Assembly: GCA_949294785.1 (NCBI GenBank)
Contig: CASFIQ010000047.1
Location: 1 to 46,774, forward strand
Direction of reading: 5' to 3'
DNA length: 46,774 bases
Source: an uncultured Collinsella sp.
Lineage (GTDB): Bacteria > Actinomycetota > Coriobacteriia > Coriobacteriales > Coriobacteriaceae
Below the pieces are notes generated by a model. That model was not told the origin of the DNA, ran no database searches, and saw only the letters and a list, made by a program, of their open reading frames with translations. Numbering within the stretch: the first letter of the stretch is position 1; every line of letters begins with the position of its first letter. Below are positions 28,866 to 37,580 of this stretch, one piece after another. Made by a program: the position numbers and the translations under genes.

Positions 28866-31133
28866 ATGACCAAGGTATCCAAGACATTCGAACTGTACGG
28901 CAAGACCTACACGCTGGAGGCCGGCGAGCTCGCCAAGCAGGCCACGGGCGCCGTCCTGGTGAAGCAGGGCGACACCACCATGCTCATGACCGTGGTGGTC
29001 TCCAAGGAGCGCAAGAACTACGACTTCTTCCCGCTCACCGTCGACTTCAACGAGAAGCTCTACGCTGCCGGCCGCATCCCGGGCGGCTATCTCAAGCGCG
29101 AGGGACGCCCCACCGAGAAGGCGACCCTCACCGCCCGCATGATCGACCGCCCCATCCGCCCGAGCTTCCCCGACGGGTTCCGCAACGAGGTCCAGATCGT
29201 GGCGACCTCGCTCGTCACCGATCAGGTGAACCCCTTCGACGTGATCTGCACCATGGGCGCGAGCCTCGCCCTCACGCTCGGCGGCGTTCCCTTCGAGGGC
29301 CCGCTCGCCTGCGTGCGCATCGGCCGCGACCGCGAGTCCGGCGAGTTCATCGTGAACCCCACCTATGAGGAGCGCGAGAACTCCGACCTCGACCTCGAGC
29401 TCGCGGGCACCCGCGACTTCATCTCCATGGTCGAGGCCGGCGCCGACGAGGTCACCGAGGACGACATGCTCTCCGCCATGGCGCTCGGCCAGGAGGCCAT
29501 CGGCGCCTTCTGCGACGCCCAGCTCTCCTTCGTCGAGGAATGGGAGCGCGTGAACGGCCCCATCCAGCAGAAGGAGTACATCCTCGACCAGCCGGTCCCC
29601 GAGGTCGAGGAGCGCATCTTCGCGCACTATGACGAGATGTACGCCGCGCTCTCCGATGCCGACAAGCTCTCCCGCATCGCGCATGTCGAGGAGCTGAAAG
29701 AGCGCATCCGCGCCGAGTTCACCGAAGAGGAGCAGCTCGCCTGGGAGCGTGAGATCCCGGTGAACCTCAAGAAGCTCGAGAAGAAGGCCATGCGCACCAT
29801 GGTGGTCGAGACCGGCGAGCGCGTGGACGGCCGTGCCGCCGACGAGATTCGCCCGCTCATGATCAAGGGTGACTACCTGCCGCTCGTCCACGGTTCCGGT
29901 CTCTTCCAGCGCGGTCAGACTCAGGTGCTGTCCGTCCTCACCCTCGGTATGCTCAACGAGGCCCAGCGCTTGGATACCATCGAGCCCGTCGAGGGCAAGC
30001 GCTACATGCATCAGTACAACTTCCCGCCGTTCTGCACCGGTGAGACCGGTCGTATCGGCGCGCCCAAGCGTCGCGAGATCGGCCACGGCAACCTCGCCGA
30101 GCGGGCCCTGCTGCCGATGCTTCCCGACGAGAAGGACTTCCCCTACGCGATCCGCGTGGTCTCCGAGGTCATGGAGTCCAACGGCTCCTCCTCTATGGCA
30201 TCCACCTGCGCGAGCTGCCTGGCGCTCATGGATGGCGGCGTGCCGCTCAAGCGCCCGGTCTCCGGTATCGCCATGGGCCTTATCCAGGAGGAGGGCAAGA
30301 CGGTCGTCCTCTCCGACATCCAGGGCATCGAGGACTTCCTCGGCGACATGGATTTCAAGGTCACCGGTACCGAGCGCGGCATCACGGCGCTGCAGATGGA
30401 CAACAAGGCCACCGGTCTCACCTTCGATATCCTGAAGACCGCGCTCGAGCAGGCCAAGCAGGGCCGCGCCTTCATCCTGGATGCGATGCTCGAGGCCGTG
30501 CCCGGCCCCGCCTCCGAGATGCGCCCGACTGCGCCCCGCATCACCTCGATCGAGATTCCGACCGAGAAGATCCGCGAGGTCATCGGCAAGGGCGGCGAGA
30601 CCATCCGCGGCATCCAGGACGAGACCGGCGCCTCGGTCGACATCCACGAGGACGGCACCGTCTACGTCGGCGGCGTGGGCTCCTCGGTCGACGATGCCAT
30701 CGCGCGCATCCGTCTCATCACGCACGAGCCCGAGGTGGGGGAGGAGTTCGAGGGCCGCGTGGTCTCCATCCAGCCTTTCGGCGCCTTCGTCTCGCTCACG
30801 CCCTCCAAGGACGGGCTGCTGCACATCTCCCGCGTCGCCAAGGGCCGCGTGGGCAAGGTCGAGGATGTCCTCAACATCGGCGACGAGGTCAAGGTGAAGG
30901 TCATCGAGGTCGATGAGCGCGGTAAGATCTCGCTCGATCGCCTCGACAAGCCTGAGGCCCCCGAGGGCTCCGCGGCGCCCGGCGACGATGACGGTCGCGG
31001 CTTCGGTGGGCGTCCGCGTCGCGAGTCCCGTGATCGCGGGGACCGCCACGGACGTGGTAACGGCCACTCCGACCGTCCCCGTCGTCCCGGTGATAACGGC
31101 GGGCGCGTACCGCGTCGCCATCACGAGGCCTAA
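28866..31133 (+). CDS. pnp: Polyribonucleotide nucleotidyltransferase (PNPase)
   Basis: Phosphate-dependent 3'-5' exoribonuclease, homotrimeric, central to mRNA decay. Product 755 residues; ATG 28866 follows AGAGGAAAG. Order: first RNase PH domain (KTFELYGKTYTLEAGELAKQ in two parts, about 5-140), helical linker, second RNase PH domain with the catalytic FCTGETGRIGAPKRREIGHG region, KH domain with EVIGKGGETIRGI (about 575), and S1 domain (GRVVSIQPFGAFVSL, about 640-690). The last 45 residues are Arg/Gly-rich and disordered. RNase J follows, so two decay enzymes are adjacent. Confidence 0.97.
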   Translation: MTKVSKTFELYGKTYTLEAGELAKQATGAVLVKQGDTTMLMTVVVSKERKNYDFFPLTVDFNEKLYAAGRIPGGYLKREGRPTEKATLTARMIDRPIRPSFPDGFRNEVQIVATSLVTDQVNPFDVICTMGASLALTLGGVPFEGPLACVRIGRDRESGEFIVNPTYEERENSDLDLELAGTRDFISMVEAGADEVTEDDMLSAMALGQEAIGAFCDAQLSFVEEWERVNGPIQQKEYILDQPVPEVEERIFAHYDEMYAALSDADKLSRIAHVEELKERIRAEFTEEEQLAWEREIPVNLKKLEKKAMRTMVVETGERVDGRAADEIRPLMIKGDYLPLVHGSGLFQRGQTQVLSVLTLGMLNEAQRLDTIEPVEGKRYMHQYNFPPFCTGETGRIGAPKRREIGHGNLAERALLPMLPDEKDFPYAIRVVSEVMESNGSSSMASTCASCLALMDGGVPLKRPVSGIAMGLIQEEGKTVVLSDIQGIEDFLGDMDFKVTGTERGITALQMDNKATGLTFDILKTALEQAKQGRAFILDAMLEAVPGPASEMRPTAPRITSIEIPTEKIREVIGKGGETIRGIQDETGASVDIHEDGTVYVGGVGSSVDDAIARIRLITHEPEVGEEFEGRVVSIQPFGAFVSLTPSKDGLLHISRVAKGRVGKVEDVLNIGDEVKVKVIEVDERGKISLDRLDKPEAPEGSAAPGDDDGRGFGGRPRRESRDRGDRHGRGNGHSDRPRRPGDNGGRVPRRHHEA

Positions 31134-31173
31134 TCGCGTTTGCGCGCCAGCTTCAACTCAGAGATGAATCGTT

Positions 31174-31205
31174 GAGAGGGCGGTCCCGGCGACCGCCCTC
31201 TCTTT
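31174..31205 (+). terminator. Rho-independent terminator of pnp
   Basis: A perfect 12-bp stem GAGAGGGCGGTC/GACCGCCCTCTC with a CCGGC loop followed by TTTC. It begins 41 bp after pnp. The remaining bases up to rnj (31206-31349) hold a TAAAAT -10-like hexamer at 31259-31264 and nothing else I can name. Confidence 0.85.
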
Positions 31206-31349
31206 CGGTGTTGTTGTGGGCTTCGGCTGCTTGGGATGCTCGGCCTGGACGTTGTGGATAAAATAGTTCTAACTCTGTATTTATCTCGATCCGTTTTCGC
31301 GGCTCGGCCGCGTTTTCCTATACATCTCGATGAAAGGAACAGCTAGGTA

Positions 31350-33017
31350 ATGGCAAAAAAGAATCCGCCGCTGCGCGTCATCCCACTGGGTGGTTTGGAT
31401 GGCATCGGCAAGAACATGACCGTCATCGAATGCGGTCCGGATATGGTGCTCATCGATGCGGGCCTCATGTTCCCGGATGATAACCAACCCGGCATCGACC
31501 TCGTGCTTCCCGATTACACCTATGTGCTCGAGAATGAGGAGAAGCTTCGCGGTATCGTGGTCACCCATGGTCACGAGGACCATACCGGTGCGCTCCCGTA
31601 TCTGCTTCAGGACCTCAACAACAAGGTGCCGATCTTCTCCAGCAAGCTCACCCTCGGCTTCATCGAGGGCAAGCTCTCCGAATTCCGCATCAAGAGCCCG
31701 AAGTTCCGTGAGGTCAAGAGCGGGTCGCATATCCAGCTCGGCTGCATCCAGATCAACTTCTTCTCGATGACGCACTCGATTCCGGGCGCGCTCGGCGTCT
31801 ATATCAAGACCCCGCAGGGAACCATCATGCATACGGGCGACTTCAAGCTCGATCAGACGCCGATCGACGGCGTAACGCCCGACTACGCCGCCATCAGCAA
31901 GTTCGCCAAGCAGGGTATCGATCTTCTTATGTCGGATTCGACCAACGCGAACCGTCCCGGTTTCACCCCGTCGGAGGCCGAGGTGGGAAGCTCGCTGTTC
32001 GAGGTCATCAAGAACGCGTCGGGCCGTGTCTTCGTCGCCTCGTTCTCCAGCCATATCCACCGTCTCCAGCAGATCTGCGATGCGGCGCGCTCCTGCGGGC
32101 GCAAGGTCGTCGTAACGGGCCGCTCCATGCTCACCAACACGCGCGTCGCGCGCGAGCTCGGTTATCTGAACATCGAGGAGAACGACCTCATCGACGCGTT
32201 CGAGCTCTCGGGTATCCCCGAGGAGCGCATCCTCGTCATGTGCACCGGGTCGCAGGGCGAGCCCCTCTCGGCGCTGTCGCGCATGGCGAACGGCGAGCAT
32301 AAGACGCTTTCCATCCACGAGGGCGATACCGTCATCATCTCCGCCACGCCTGTTCCGGGTAACGAGAAGGCCGTCCAACAGGTCATCAACAGCCTGGCGA
32401 AGCTCGGATGCGACGTCTACGACAAGAGCCGAAAACTCGTCCACGTCTCCGGGCACGGCAGCCAGGAGGAGCTCAAGCTCATGATCGCCATGGCGAAGCC
32501 CACGTACTTCATGCCGGTCCATGGCGAGGCGGTGCACCTGCGCGCGCATGCGGGGCTCGCCCGCAAAATGGGCATAGCGGAAGACCGTATCTTCGTTTTG
32601 GATAACGGCGACACGCTCGAGATGCGTGGCGGTATCGCCAAGGTGGGCCCTGCCGTCGAGAGCGGCGTGGTCTACGTCGACGGCCTGCGCATCGGCGACA
32701 CCGACCCGATCGTGCTGCGCGACCGCCAGAAGCTCGCCAACGACGGTATGGTCACGGTCGTCGCCACCATCTCGCAGAAGCGCAAGCAGATCGATGCGGT
32801 GGAGTTCTCCGGCCGCGGCGTCTCGTTCCCCATCGATGACGATTTCGCAGACGACTGCCGCGCCTCCATCATGAAGATGGTCGAGAAGGGCAAGTTCACC
32901 TTTACCTCCAGCGGAACGGACGCCCTGCGCAAAGCGGTGCGCGACTCGGTCTCGAACTTCATCTGGAACCGCACGCGTACCCGCCCGATGATCATCCCGG
33001 TCGTCATGGAGGTCTAG
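31350..33017 (+). CDS. rnj: Ribonuclease J
   Basis: Metallo-beta-lactamase/beta-CASP ribonuclease with 5'-3' exonuclease and endonuclease activity on RNA. Product 555 residues, standard length. Metal site HGHEDH at residues 73-78, further ligands in MTHSIPGA, HTGDFKLD and MPVHGE; beta-CASP motifs in VTGRSMLTNTRVA and CTGSQGEPLSALSRMA. C-terminal domain present. Starts with AAAGGAAC before the ATG. Together with rny and pnp this gives the cell a Gram-positive-type RNA decay set. Confidence 0.96.
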   Translation: MAKKNPPLRVIPLGGLDGIGKNMTVIECGPDMVLIDAGLMFPDDNQPGIDLVLPDYTYVLENEEKLRGIVVTHGHEDHTGALPYLLQDLNNKVPIFSSKLTLGFIEGKLSEFRIKSPKFREVKSGSHIQLGCIQINFFSMTHSIPGALGVYIKTPQGTIMHTGDFKLDQTPIDGVTPDYAAISKFAKQGIDLLMSDSTNANRPGFTPSEAEVGSSLFEVIKNASGRVFVASFSSHIHRLQQICDAARSCGRKVVVTGRSMLTNTRVARELGYLNIEENDLIDAFELSGIPEERILVMCTGSQGEPLSALSRMANGEHKTLSIHEGDTVIISATPVPGNEKAVQQVINSLAKLGCDVYDKSRKLVHVSGHGSQEELKLMIAMAKPTYFMPVHGEAVHLRAHAGLARKMGIAEDRIFVLDNGDTLEMRGGIAKVGPAVESGVVYVDGLRIGDTDPIVLRDRQKLANDGMVTVVATISQKRKQIDAVEFSGRGVSFPIDDDFADDCRASIMKMVEKGKFTFTSSGTDALRKAVRDSVSNFIWNRTRTRPMIIPVVMEV

Positions 33018-33018
33018 C

Positions 33019-35709
33019 GTGGCGACTCGTTCCTCGGTTTCACAGGGAAAACGGTCCGCCTCCTCGGCGAAGCAGGCGAAGGGCCTCCGCGCAAACGGCG
33101 CTCACGCGCGTGAACGTGCCGAAGTCGAGCCGCTTATGGACGGCTCGATCGCGCGCGACATGCTCGGCGTCGCGATCGCGGTTTTCGCGGTCGTCTCGCT
33201 CATCGCGGTCATCGCCCCGGCATCCGCGCCGGTGACCCGTGCCATCAGCGGTTTCTATCATCTGGGGTTCGGTCTCGGCGGTTACGTCCTGCCGTTCGCC
33301 ATCCTGGGCGTCGCGGCCCTCGTTTTCATTCGCGACGAGGTATCGCTGCGCGCGCGTACGGGTGTCGGGCTCGCGCTCGCCTTCGTCTCCATCATCTCGC
33401 TTCTCGCGCTCGTGCTCACCCCGGACTCCATGGTGCTCGGCGTTACCGTGGGGGAGGACGACCTCGTCCGCTCCGGCGGGTATCTTGGATTCTGGATCGC
33501 CTCGGCCCTGGCGGGCCTGTTCGGGAAGCCGATCGCGGGCGTGCTGCTCGTCGGCGTGCTGGTCGCTGCGGCGATCCTGGTCGGTTTTTCCGTGACCGGA
33601 TTCACCGAAGGGGTTCGCCGCCGCGTGGGTGCCGTTCGCGAGCGCCGTCAGGTCGCGGTGAACGAACGCCCCTGGGGGGACGATGCCCCGGCAGATGAAC
33701 CTGTGCGTAGCGATCGAAAGGGCTTCTCGCGCCGTTTCCAGCAGGAGGAACTCGATCTTGACGATTCCTTCGGCTCGAACGTCACAACGCTTATCGACGA
33801 CCAGCCCGATGTTGACGAGGATCCCTTCGTCGACCTCTCCGAGCAGCTTGCCGCCGAGCATGCCGAGACGACGCTCATCGCGCCGCCTCAGCCCGTCGCA
33901 CCCAAGCGGAGCGCTGGCTCGCGGAAGAAGCGCGCGTCCGCAGCGACCTCCTCGGCGCCTTTCACCGACGAGGACCTGCCTCCGTTCGATCTCGAATCGG
34001 ATACCGATGAGGGCGCCTCAGCGAAGACCCGCCTCATCGATCGCGGCGCATCCGCAGCTGAGCCCCCGATACCCGACTTTCTCCTCCGGTCAAAAGAAGC
34101 GAACGGGGCCGCCTCGCCGAAAGTAGATGCCGTCCCCTCCGATTCCCCGTCCGCGGCGACCCAAGCGGTGCCCCCACGTGCGGATTCGGATTCGAGTGCG
34201 CCGGAAGGCGAGGGTTCCGGCGAGCGCCAGCTCCCTCCACTTTCCATGCTTCGCCACAACCCGCAATCCGCGAACTCGGCCTCCTCGGAGAACGAGCTTG
34301 CCCAAACGGCTGAATCGCTGCAGTCAACACTGCAGGAGTTCAACCTTCATTCCCGTGTGGTCGGTTGGATCTCGGGTCCCACCGTCACCACCTTCAAGGT
34401 GCAGCCGGGCGAGGGCGAGCGGGTCAGCAGGATTTCCAGCTTGGAGGACGATATCGCCCTCGCGCTCGCCGCCCAGTCGGTTCGCATCTTCGCCCCGATC
34501 CCAGGGACGTCGCTGGTCGGTATCGAGATCCCGAACCGCAAGCGCCAGACCGTCAACCTGGGCGATGTGCTTCCGTACGTTCAGGGTGGGCCGCTCGAGC
34601 TCGCCATCGGTCGAGACGCGGAGGGCTCGCCGATCGTCGCCGACCTCGCCAAGATGCCCCATCTGCTGATAGCTGGCACCACCGGTTCGGGCAAGTCCGT
34701 CATGATCAACACGATCGTGACCACGCTGCTCATGCGCACCGTTCCCGAGGACGTCCGCCTAATCATGGTCGACCCCAAGCGCGTCGAGCTTGCCGGGTAC
34801 AACGGGCTGCCGCATCTGTATGTTCCCGTCGTAACCGAGCCCAAGCAGGCGGCGAGTGCGCTGCAATGGGCCGTCTCCGAGATGGAGCGCCGCCTCAAGG
34901 TCTTCGAGAAGGTCTCCGTCCGCAAGATCTCGACCTTCAACGAGAAGCAGGCAGCCGGCGCGTTCGAGCATTATGACAACCCGCCGCAGAAGATGCCGTA
35001 CCTCGTGATCATCATCGACGAGCTCTCCGACCTCATGATGGTCGCCGGCAAGGATGTCGAGGCCTCTATCGTGCGCATCGCCCAGCTGGGTCGTGCCGCG
35101 GGCATCCATCTCATCGTCGCGACGCAGCGTCCGAGCTCCAACGTGGTCACCGGCCTCATCAAGGCGAACATCACCAACCGCATCGCCTTCAACGTCGCGA
35201 CTGGCATCGATTCGCGCGTCATCATCGACCAGATGGGCGCTGAGAAACTCACCGGTTTGGGAGACATGCTCTTCTCCAAGGTCGATTGGGGAAAGCCCAA
35301 GCGCATCCAGGGCTGCTTCGTATCGGATGAGGAGATCGCCTCGATCGTCGATTTCGTCAAGAGCCAGGGCGAGGCGGACTATCACGAGGAGATTCTCTCG
35401 GCGGTCGCCCCTGCCATGATGTCCGGCTCCGGCGGCGGGCACGAGGCGAGCGACGATGACCCCTTGGTCTGGGAGGCGGCGCACGTTGTCGTCGAATCCC
35501 AGCTGGGCTCCACCTCGGGTCTTCAGCGGCGTCTGAAGGTGGGTTACGCACGCGCCGGCCGCATCATGGACATGCTTGAGGAGAAGGGCGTCGTGGGGCC
35601 GCCCGACGGCTCGAAGCCGCGCGAGGTCCTTCTCGACGAGGAGGGGCTGGCAGAGCTCGAGGCCCTCGAGGCCCGCATGTCCCAAGATGACGATCTGGGA
35701 GGTTTCTGA
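33019..35709 (+). CDS. ftsK: DNA translocase FtsK/SpoIIIE
   Basis: Septal DNA pump that clears chromosome DNA from the division site. Product 896 residues from GTG 33019, one base after rnj's stop. Order: four to five membrane helices (about 45-195), a long Ser/Pro/acid linker (about 200-430), an alpha/beta motor with Walker A GTTGSGKS at 553-560, Walker B VIIIDELSDLMM, the RIAQLGRAAGIHLIVATQRPS block in two parts, and a C-terminal winged-helix gamma domain that reads orientation sequences on DNA. Overlaps the next gene (TGATG). Confidence 0.95.
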   Translation: MATRSSVSQGKRSASSAKQAKGLRANGAHARERAEVEPLMDGSIARDMLGVAIAVFAVVSLIAVIAPASAPVTRAISGFYHLGFGLGGYVLPFAILGVAALVFIRDEVSLRARTGVGLALAFVSIISLLALVLTPDSMVLGVTVGEDDLVRSGGYLGFWIASALAGLFGKPIAGVLLVGVLVAAAILVGFSVTGFTEGVRRRVGAVRERRQVAVNERPWGDDAPADEPVRSDRKGFSRRFQQEELDLDDSFGSNVTTLIDDQPDVDEDPFVDLSEQLAAEHAETTLIAPPQPVAPKRSAGSRKKRASAATSSAPFTDEDLPPFDLESDTDEGASAKTRLIDRGASAAEPPIPDFLLRSKEANGAASPKVDAVPSDSPSAATQAVPPRADSDSSAPEGEGSGERQLPPLSMLRHNPQSANSASSENELAQTAESLQSTLQEFNLHSRVVGWISGPTVTTFKVQPGEGERVSRISSLEDDIALALAAQSVRIFAPIPGTSLVGIEIPNRKRQTVNLGDVLPYVQGGPLELAIGRDAEGSPIVADLAKMPHLLIAGTTGSGKSVMINTIVTTLLMRTVPEDVRLIMVDPKRVELAGYNGLPHLYVPVVTEPKQAASALQWAVSEMERRLKVFEKVSVRKISTFNEKQAAGAFEHYDNPPQKMPYLVIIIDELSDLMMVAGKDVEASIVRIAQLGRAAGIHLIVATQRPSSNVVTGLIKANITNRIAFNVATGIDSRVIIDQMGAEKLTGLGDMLFSKVDWGKPKRIQGCFVSDEEIASIVDFVKSQGEADYHEEILSAVAPAMMSGSGGGHEASDDDPLVWEAAHVVVESQLGSTSGLQRRLKVGYARAGRIMDMLEEKGVVGPPDGSKPREVLLDEEGLAELEALEARMSQDDDLGGF

Positions 35710-37031
35710 TGGCATCACGCTTCGGCTCCATGCTGCAGGACCGTCGTCGGCAGATGGGCCTCTCCATCCAGCAGGTCGCGAACATCGTGAAGATCCGCCC
35801 TCAGATCATCGAGTTCTTCGAGATGGGGGATTTCGCCTCGATGCCTCCGCGCGGCTATGCGCAGGGCATGATCTCGAGCTACGCGCGGTTTCTGGGATTG
35901 AATCCGCGCGAGGTGGTCAACTCGTACTTCGACGAGTTGCGTGCCTACGAGGAGGAGACCGCTCATTCCGGCGGTCGCTACCAGGACGCGGCGGGCTACG
36001 TGAGCCCGCGCTCCTCGAGTGCGACCGGACGCTTCATGATGGTCGGCCCCGCATCGGGTTCCCGGTATGCCCAGCGTCCGCCTCAGGCCGGATACGTCCC
36101 CGAGGTGCAATCGGGCCATGAACCGCAACCGCCCCGTACGCGTCGACCCGTCGGGCGCGGCGGCGCGGGCGAGACGGCTCAGCTTCGCCCCGTTACGACA
36201 GGCAGAATGCCCGCCGGCGGCCCCTCGTCATTCGATCGGGGGAGGGTCGCACCTCGTGCCGCGGGCACCTATCGCGGCGGCACCGCGACACAACGGGACG
36301 CATCGTACCCGCGAGGTGGCGCGTCGCGCCGCAACGGTGCTCCCGTGCGCTCGGGTCAACCCCCGCGCCGGCCTTCTCAGGGTCGACCGCGGGGCGCGCG
36401 GGGAAGTGCGAGCCCGGTGCAGACGCCCGTGCTGATCGGAATCGGTGTGCTTCTGCTCGCGATCCTCGTGCTGCTCGTCGTGCTGCTGTTCCGCGGTTGC
36501 ACGCCCTCGACATCGGTCGATGACAACGCCGTGATGACCATCGGTTCGGATGATTCGAGCTCCTCGCGGACGGACACCTTGAGCCCATCGGATTCTGATT
36601 CCGACTCCGATGAGGATGAAGATGGAGGCACCGCTGCAGACGACGAGTCCTCGACAGTTGATCAGAATGACCCTGGTGCAGCGGATTCCGAGGAGAAGCC
36701 GCAGGAGACCAAGGTGAAGATCTCCGTCGTCGATGGAGACTCCTCGTGGGTGGAGATCAGGCTCGACGGATCCGTCGTGTTCGGTAACGAGGTCTATGGT
36801 CCCTGGGAGCAGGAATACACCGTGACCGACTCCATCCGTATCACCGCGAACGAGCCGGGAAGCGTCTCGGTCACCATGAACGGTGAGGATGTCCGCTGGG
36901 ATACGAGCACCTCCGGGGTCGCCCGTATCAACATCACCGCGCCCGAGCCCGAACCCGCCTCGGATGATTCCGCGGAGGGTGCGGAGGGCTCCGACACCGG
37001 GGCTGATAACCAAGATCAGGCCGCCGCATAG
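35709..37031 (+). CDS. RodZ-like membrane protein with N-terminal helix-turn-helix
   Basis: RodZ-like protein, probably a membrane anchor for cell-shape or division machinery. Product 440 residues; start overlaps ftsK. Order: Cro/C1-type helix-turn-helix of the HTH_25 type (about 5-75, LSIQQVANIVKIRPQIIEFF), Gly/Arg/Pro-rich cytoplasmic linker (about 100-238), one membrane helix (241-261), a Ser/Asp/Glu low-complexity stretch (270-330), and a C-terminal DUF4115-like domain (about 335-410). Coriobacteria often lack MreB; whether this one pairs with MreB cannot be seen here. Confidence 0.85.
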   Translation: MASRFGSMLQDRRRQMGLSIQQVANIVKIRPQIIEFFEMGDFASMPPRGYAQGMISSYARFLGLNPREVVNSYFDELRAYEEETAHSGGRYQDAAGYVSPRSSSATGRFMMVGPASGSRYAQRPPQAGYVPEVQSGHEPQPPRTRRPVGRGGAGETAQLRPVTTGRMPAGGPSSFDRGRVAPRAAGTYRGGTATQRDASYPRGGASRRNGAPVRSGQPPRRPSQGRPRGARGSASPVQTPVLIGIGVLLLAILVLLVVLLFRGCTPSTSVDDNAVMTIGSDDSSSSRTDTLSPSDSDSDSDEDEDGGTAADDESSTVDQNDPGAADSEEKPQETKVKISVVDGDSSWVEIRLDGSVVFGNEVYGPWEQEYTVTDSIRITANEPGSVSVTMNGEDVRWDTSTSGVARINITAPEPEPASDDSAEGAEGSDTGADNQDQAAA

Positions 37032-37059
37032 CCGACGACATCGTATAAGGAGGTAAGGT

Positions 37060-37557
37060 ATGGCAAAGGATTCCAGCTTCGACGTCGTGTCCGAAGTCGA
37101 TCTTCAGGAAGTCGATAACGCTTATCAGCAGACCGTGCGCGAGATCTCTCAGCGCTACGACCTCAAGGGGTCGGGTGCCTCGATCGACTTCTCGAAACCG
37201 GAGCGCTCGTTGATCATTCAAGCGCCAGCGGATTTCGTCGCCCGTCAGGTGTTGGATATCTTGAACTCGAAGCTCATCAAGCGCGGCATCGACCTCAACG
37301 CGGTCTCCTGGGATGCGCCCCAGGCGGCAGCGGGCGGGACCGTCCGCGTTTCAGGCCGTATCGTCGAGGGGATCGACCAGGCGACGGCGAAGCGCATCAA
37401 CAAGGAGATCCGCGATCAGAAGCTTAAGGTCAAGGTCACGATCGAGGGAGACAAGCTCCGCGTCTCATCCGCCTCGAAGGATGCCCTTCAGCAAGTCATC
37501 ACCTATCTGCGCGGTCAAGACTACGGGCAGCCGCTGCAATTCACCAACTACCGTTGA
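37060..37557 (+). CDS. yajQ: YajQ family nucleotide-binding protein
   Basis: Conserved 165-residue protein of two ferredoxin-like repeats; relatives bind tRNA, GTP or cyclic-di-GMP. Start ATG 37060 after AAGGAGG. Recognised by the N-terminal SSFDVVSEVDLQEVDNAYQQ, YDLKGSGASIDFSK and the central INKEIRDQKLKVKVTIEGD. The gene is 28 bp after the rodZ-like gene and 23 bp before rimO. Molecular role in this organism is not known. Confidence 0.92.
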   Translation: MAKDSSFDVVSEVDLQEVDNAYQQTVREISQRYDLKGSGASIDFSKPERSLIIQAPADFVARQVLDILNSKLIKRGIDLNAVSWDAPQAAAGGTVRVSGRIVEGIDQATAKRINKEIRDQKLKVKVTIEGDKLRVSSASKDALQQVITYLRGQDYGQPLQFTNYR

Positions 37558-37580
37558 TTCAACAGGGAAGGGACCCATCG

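Noticed and set aside
28767-31124. 785-codon open frame on the - strand opposite pnp
   Set aside because: Its product is low-complexity (Leu, Asp, Gly, Val, His-rich) and exactly mirrors the third-position G/C bias of pnp. No RBS or family motif is seen.
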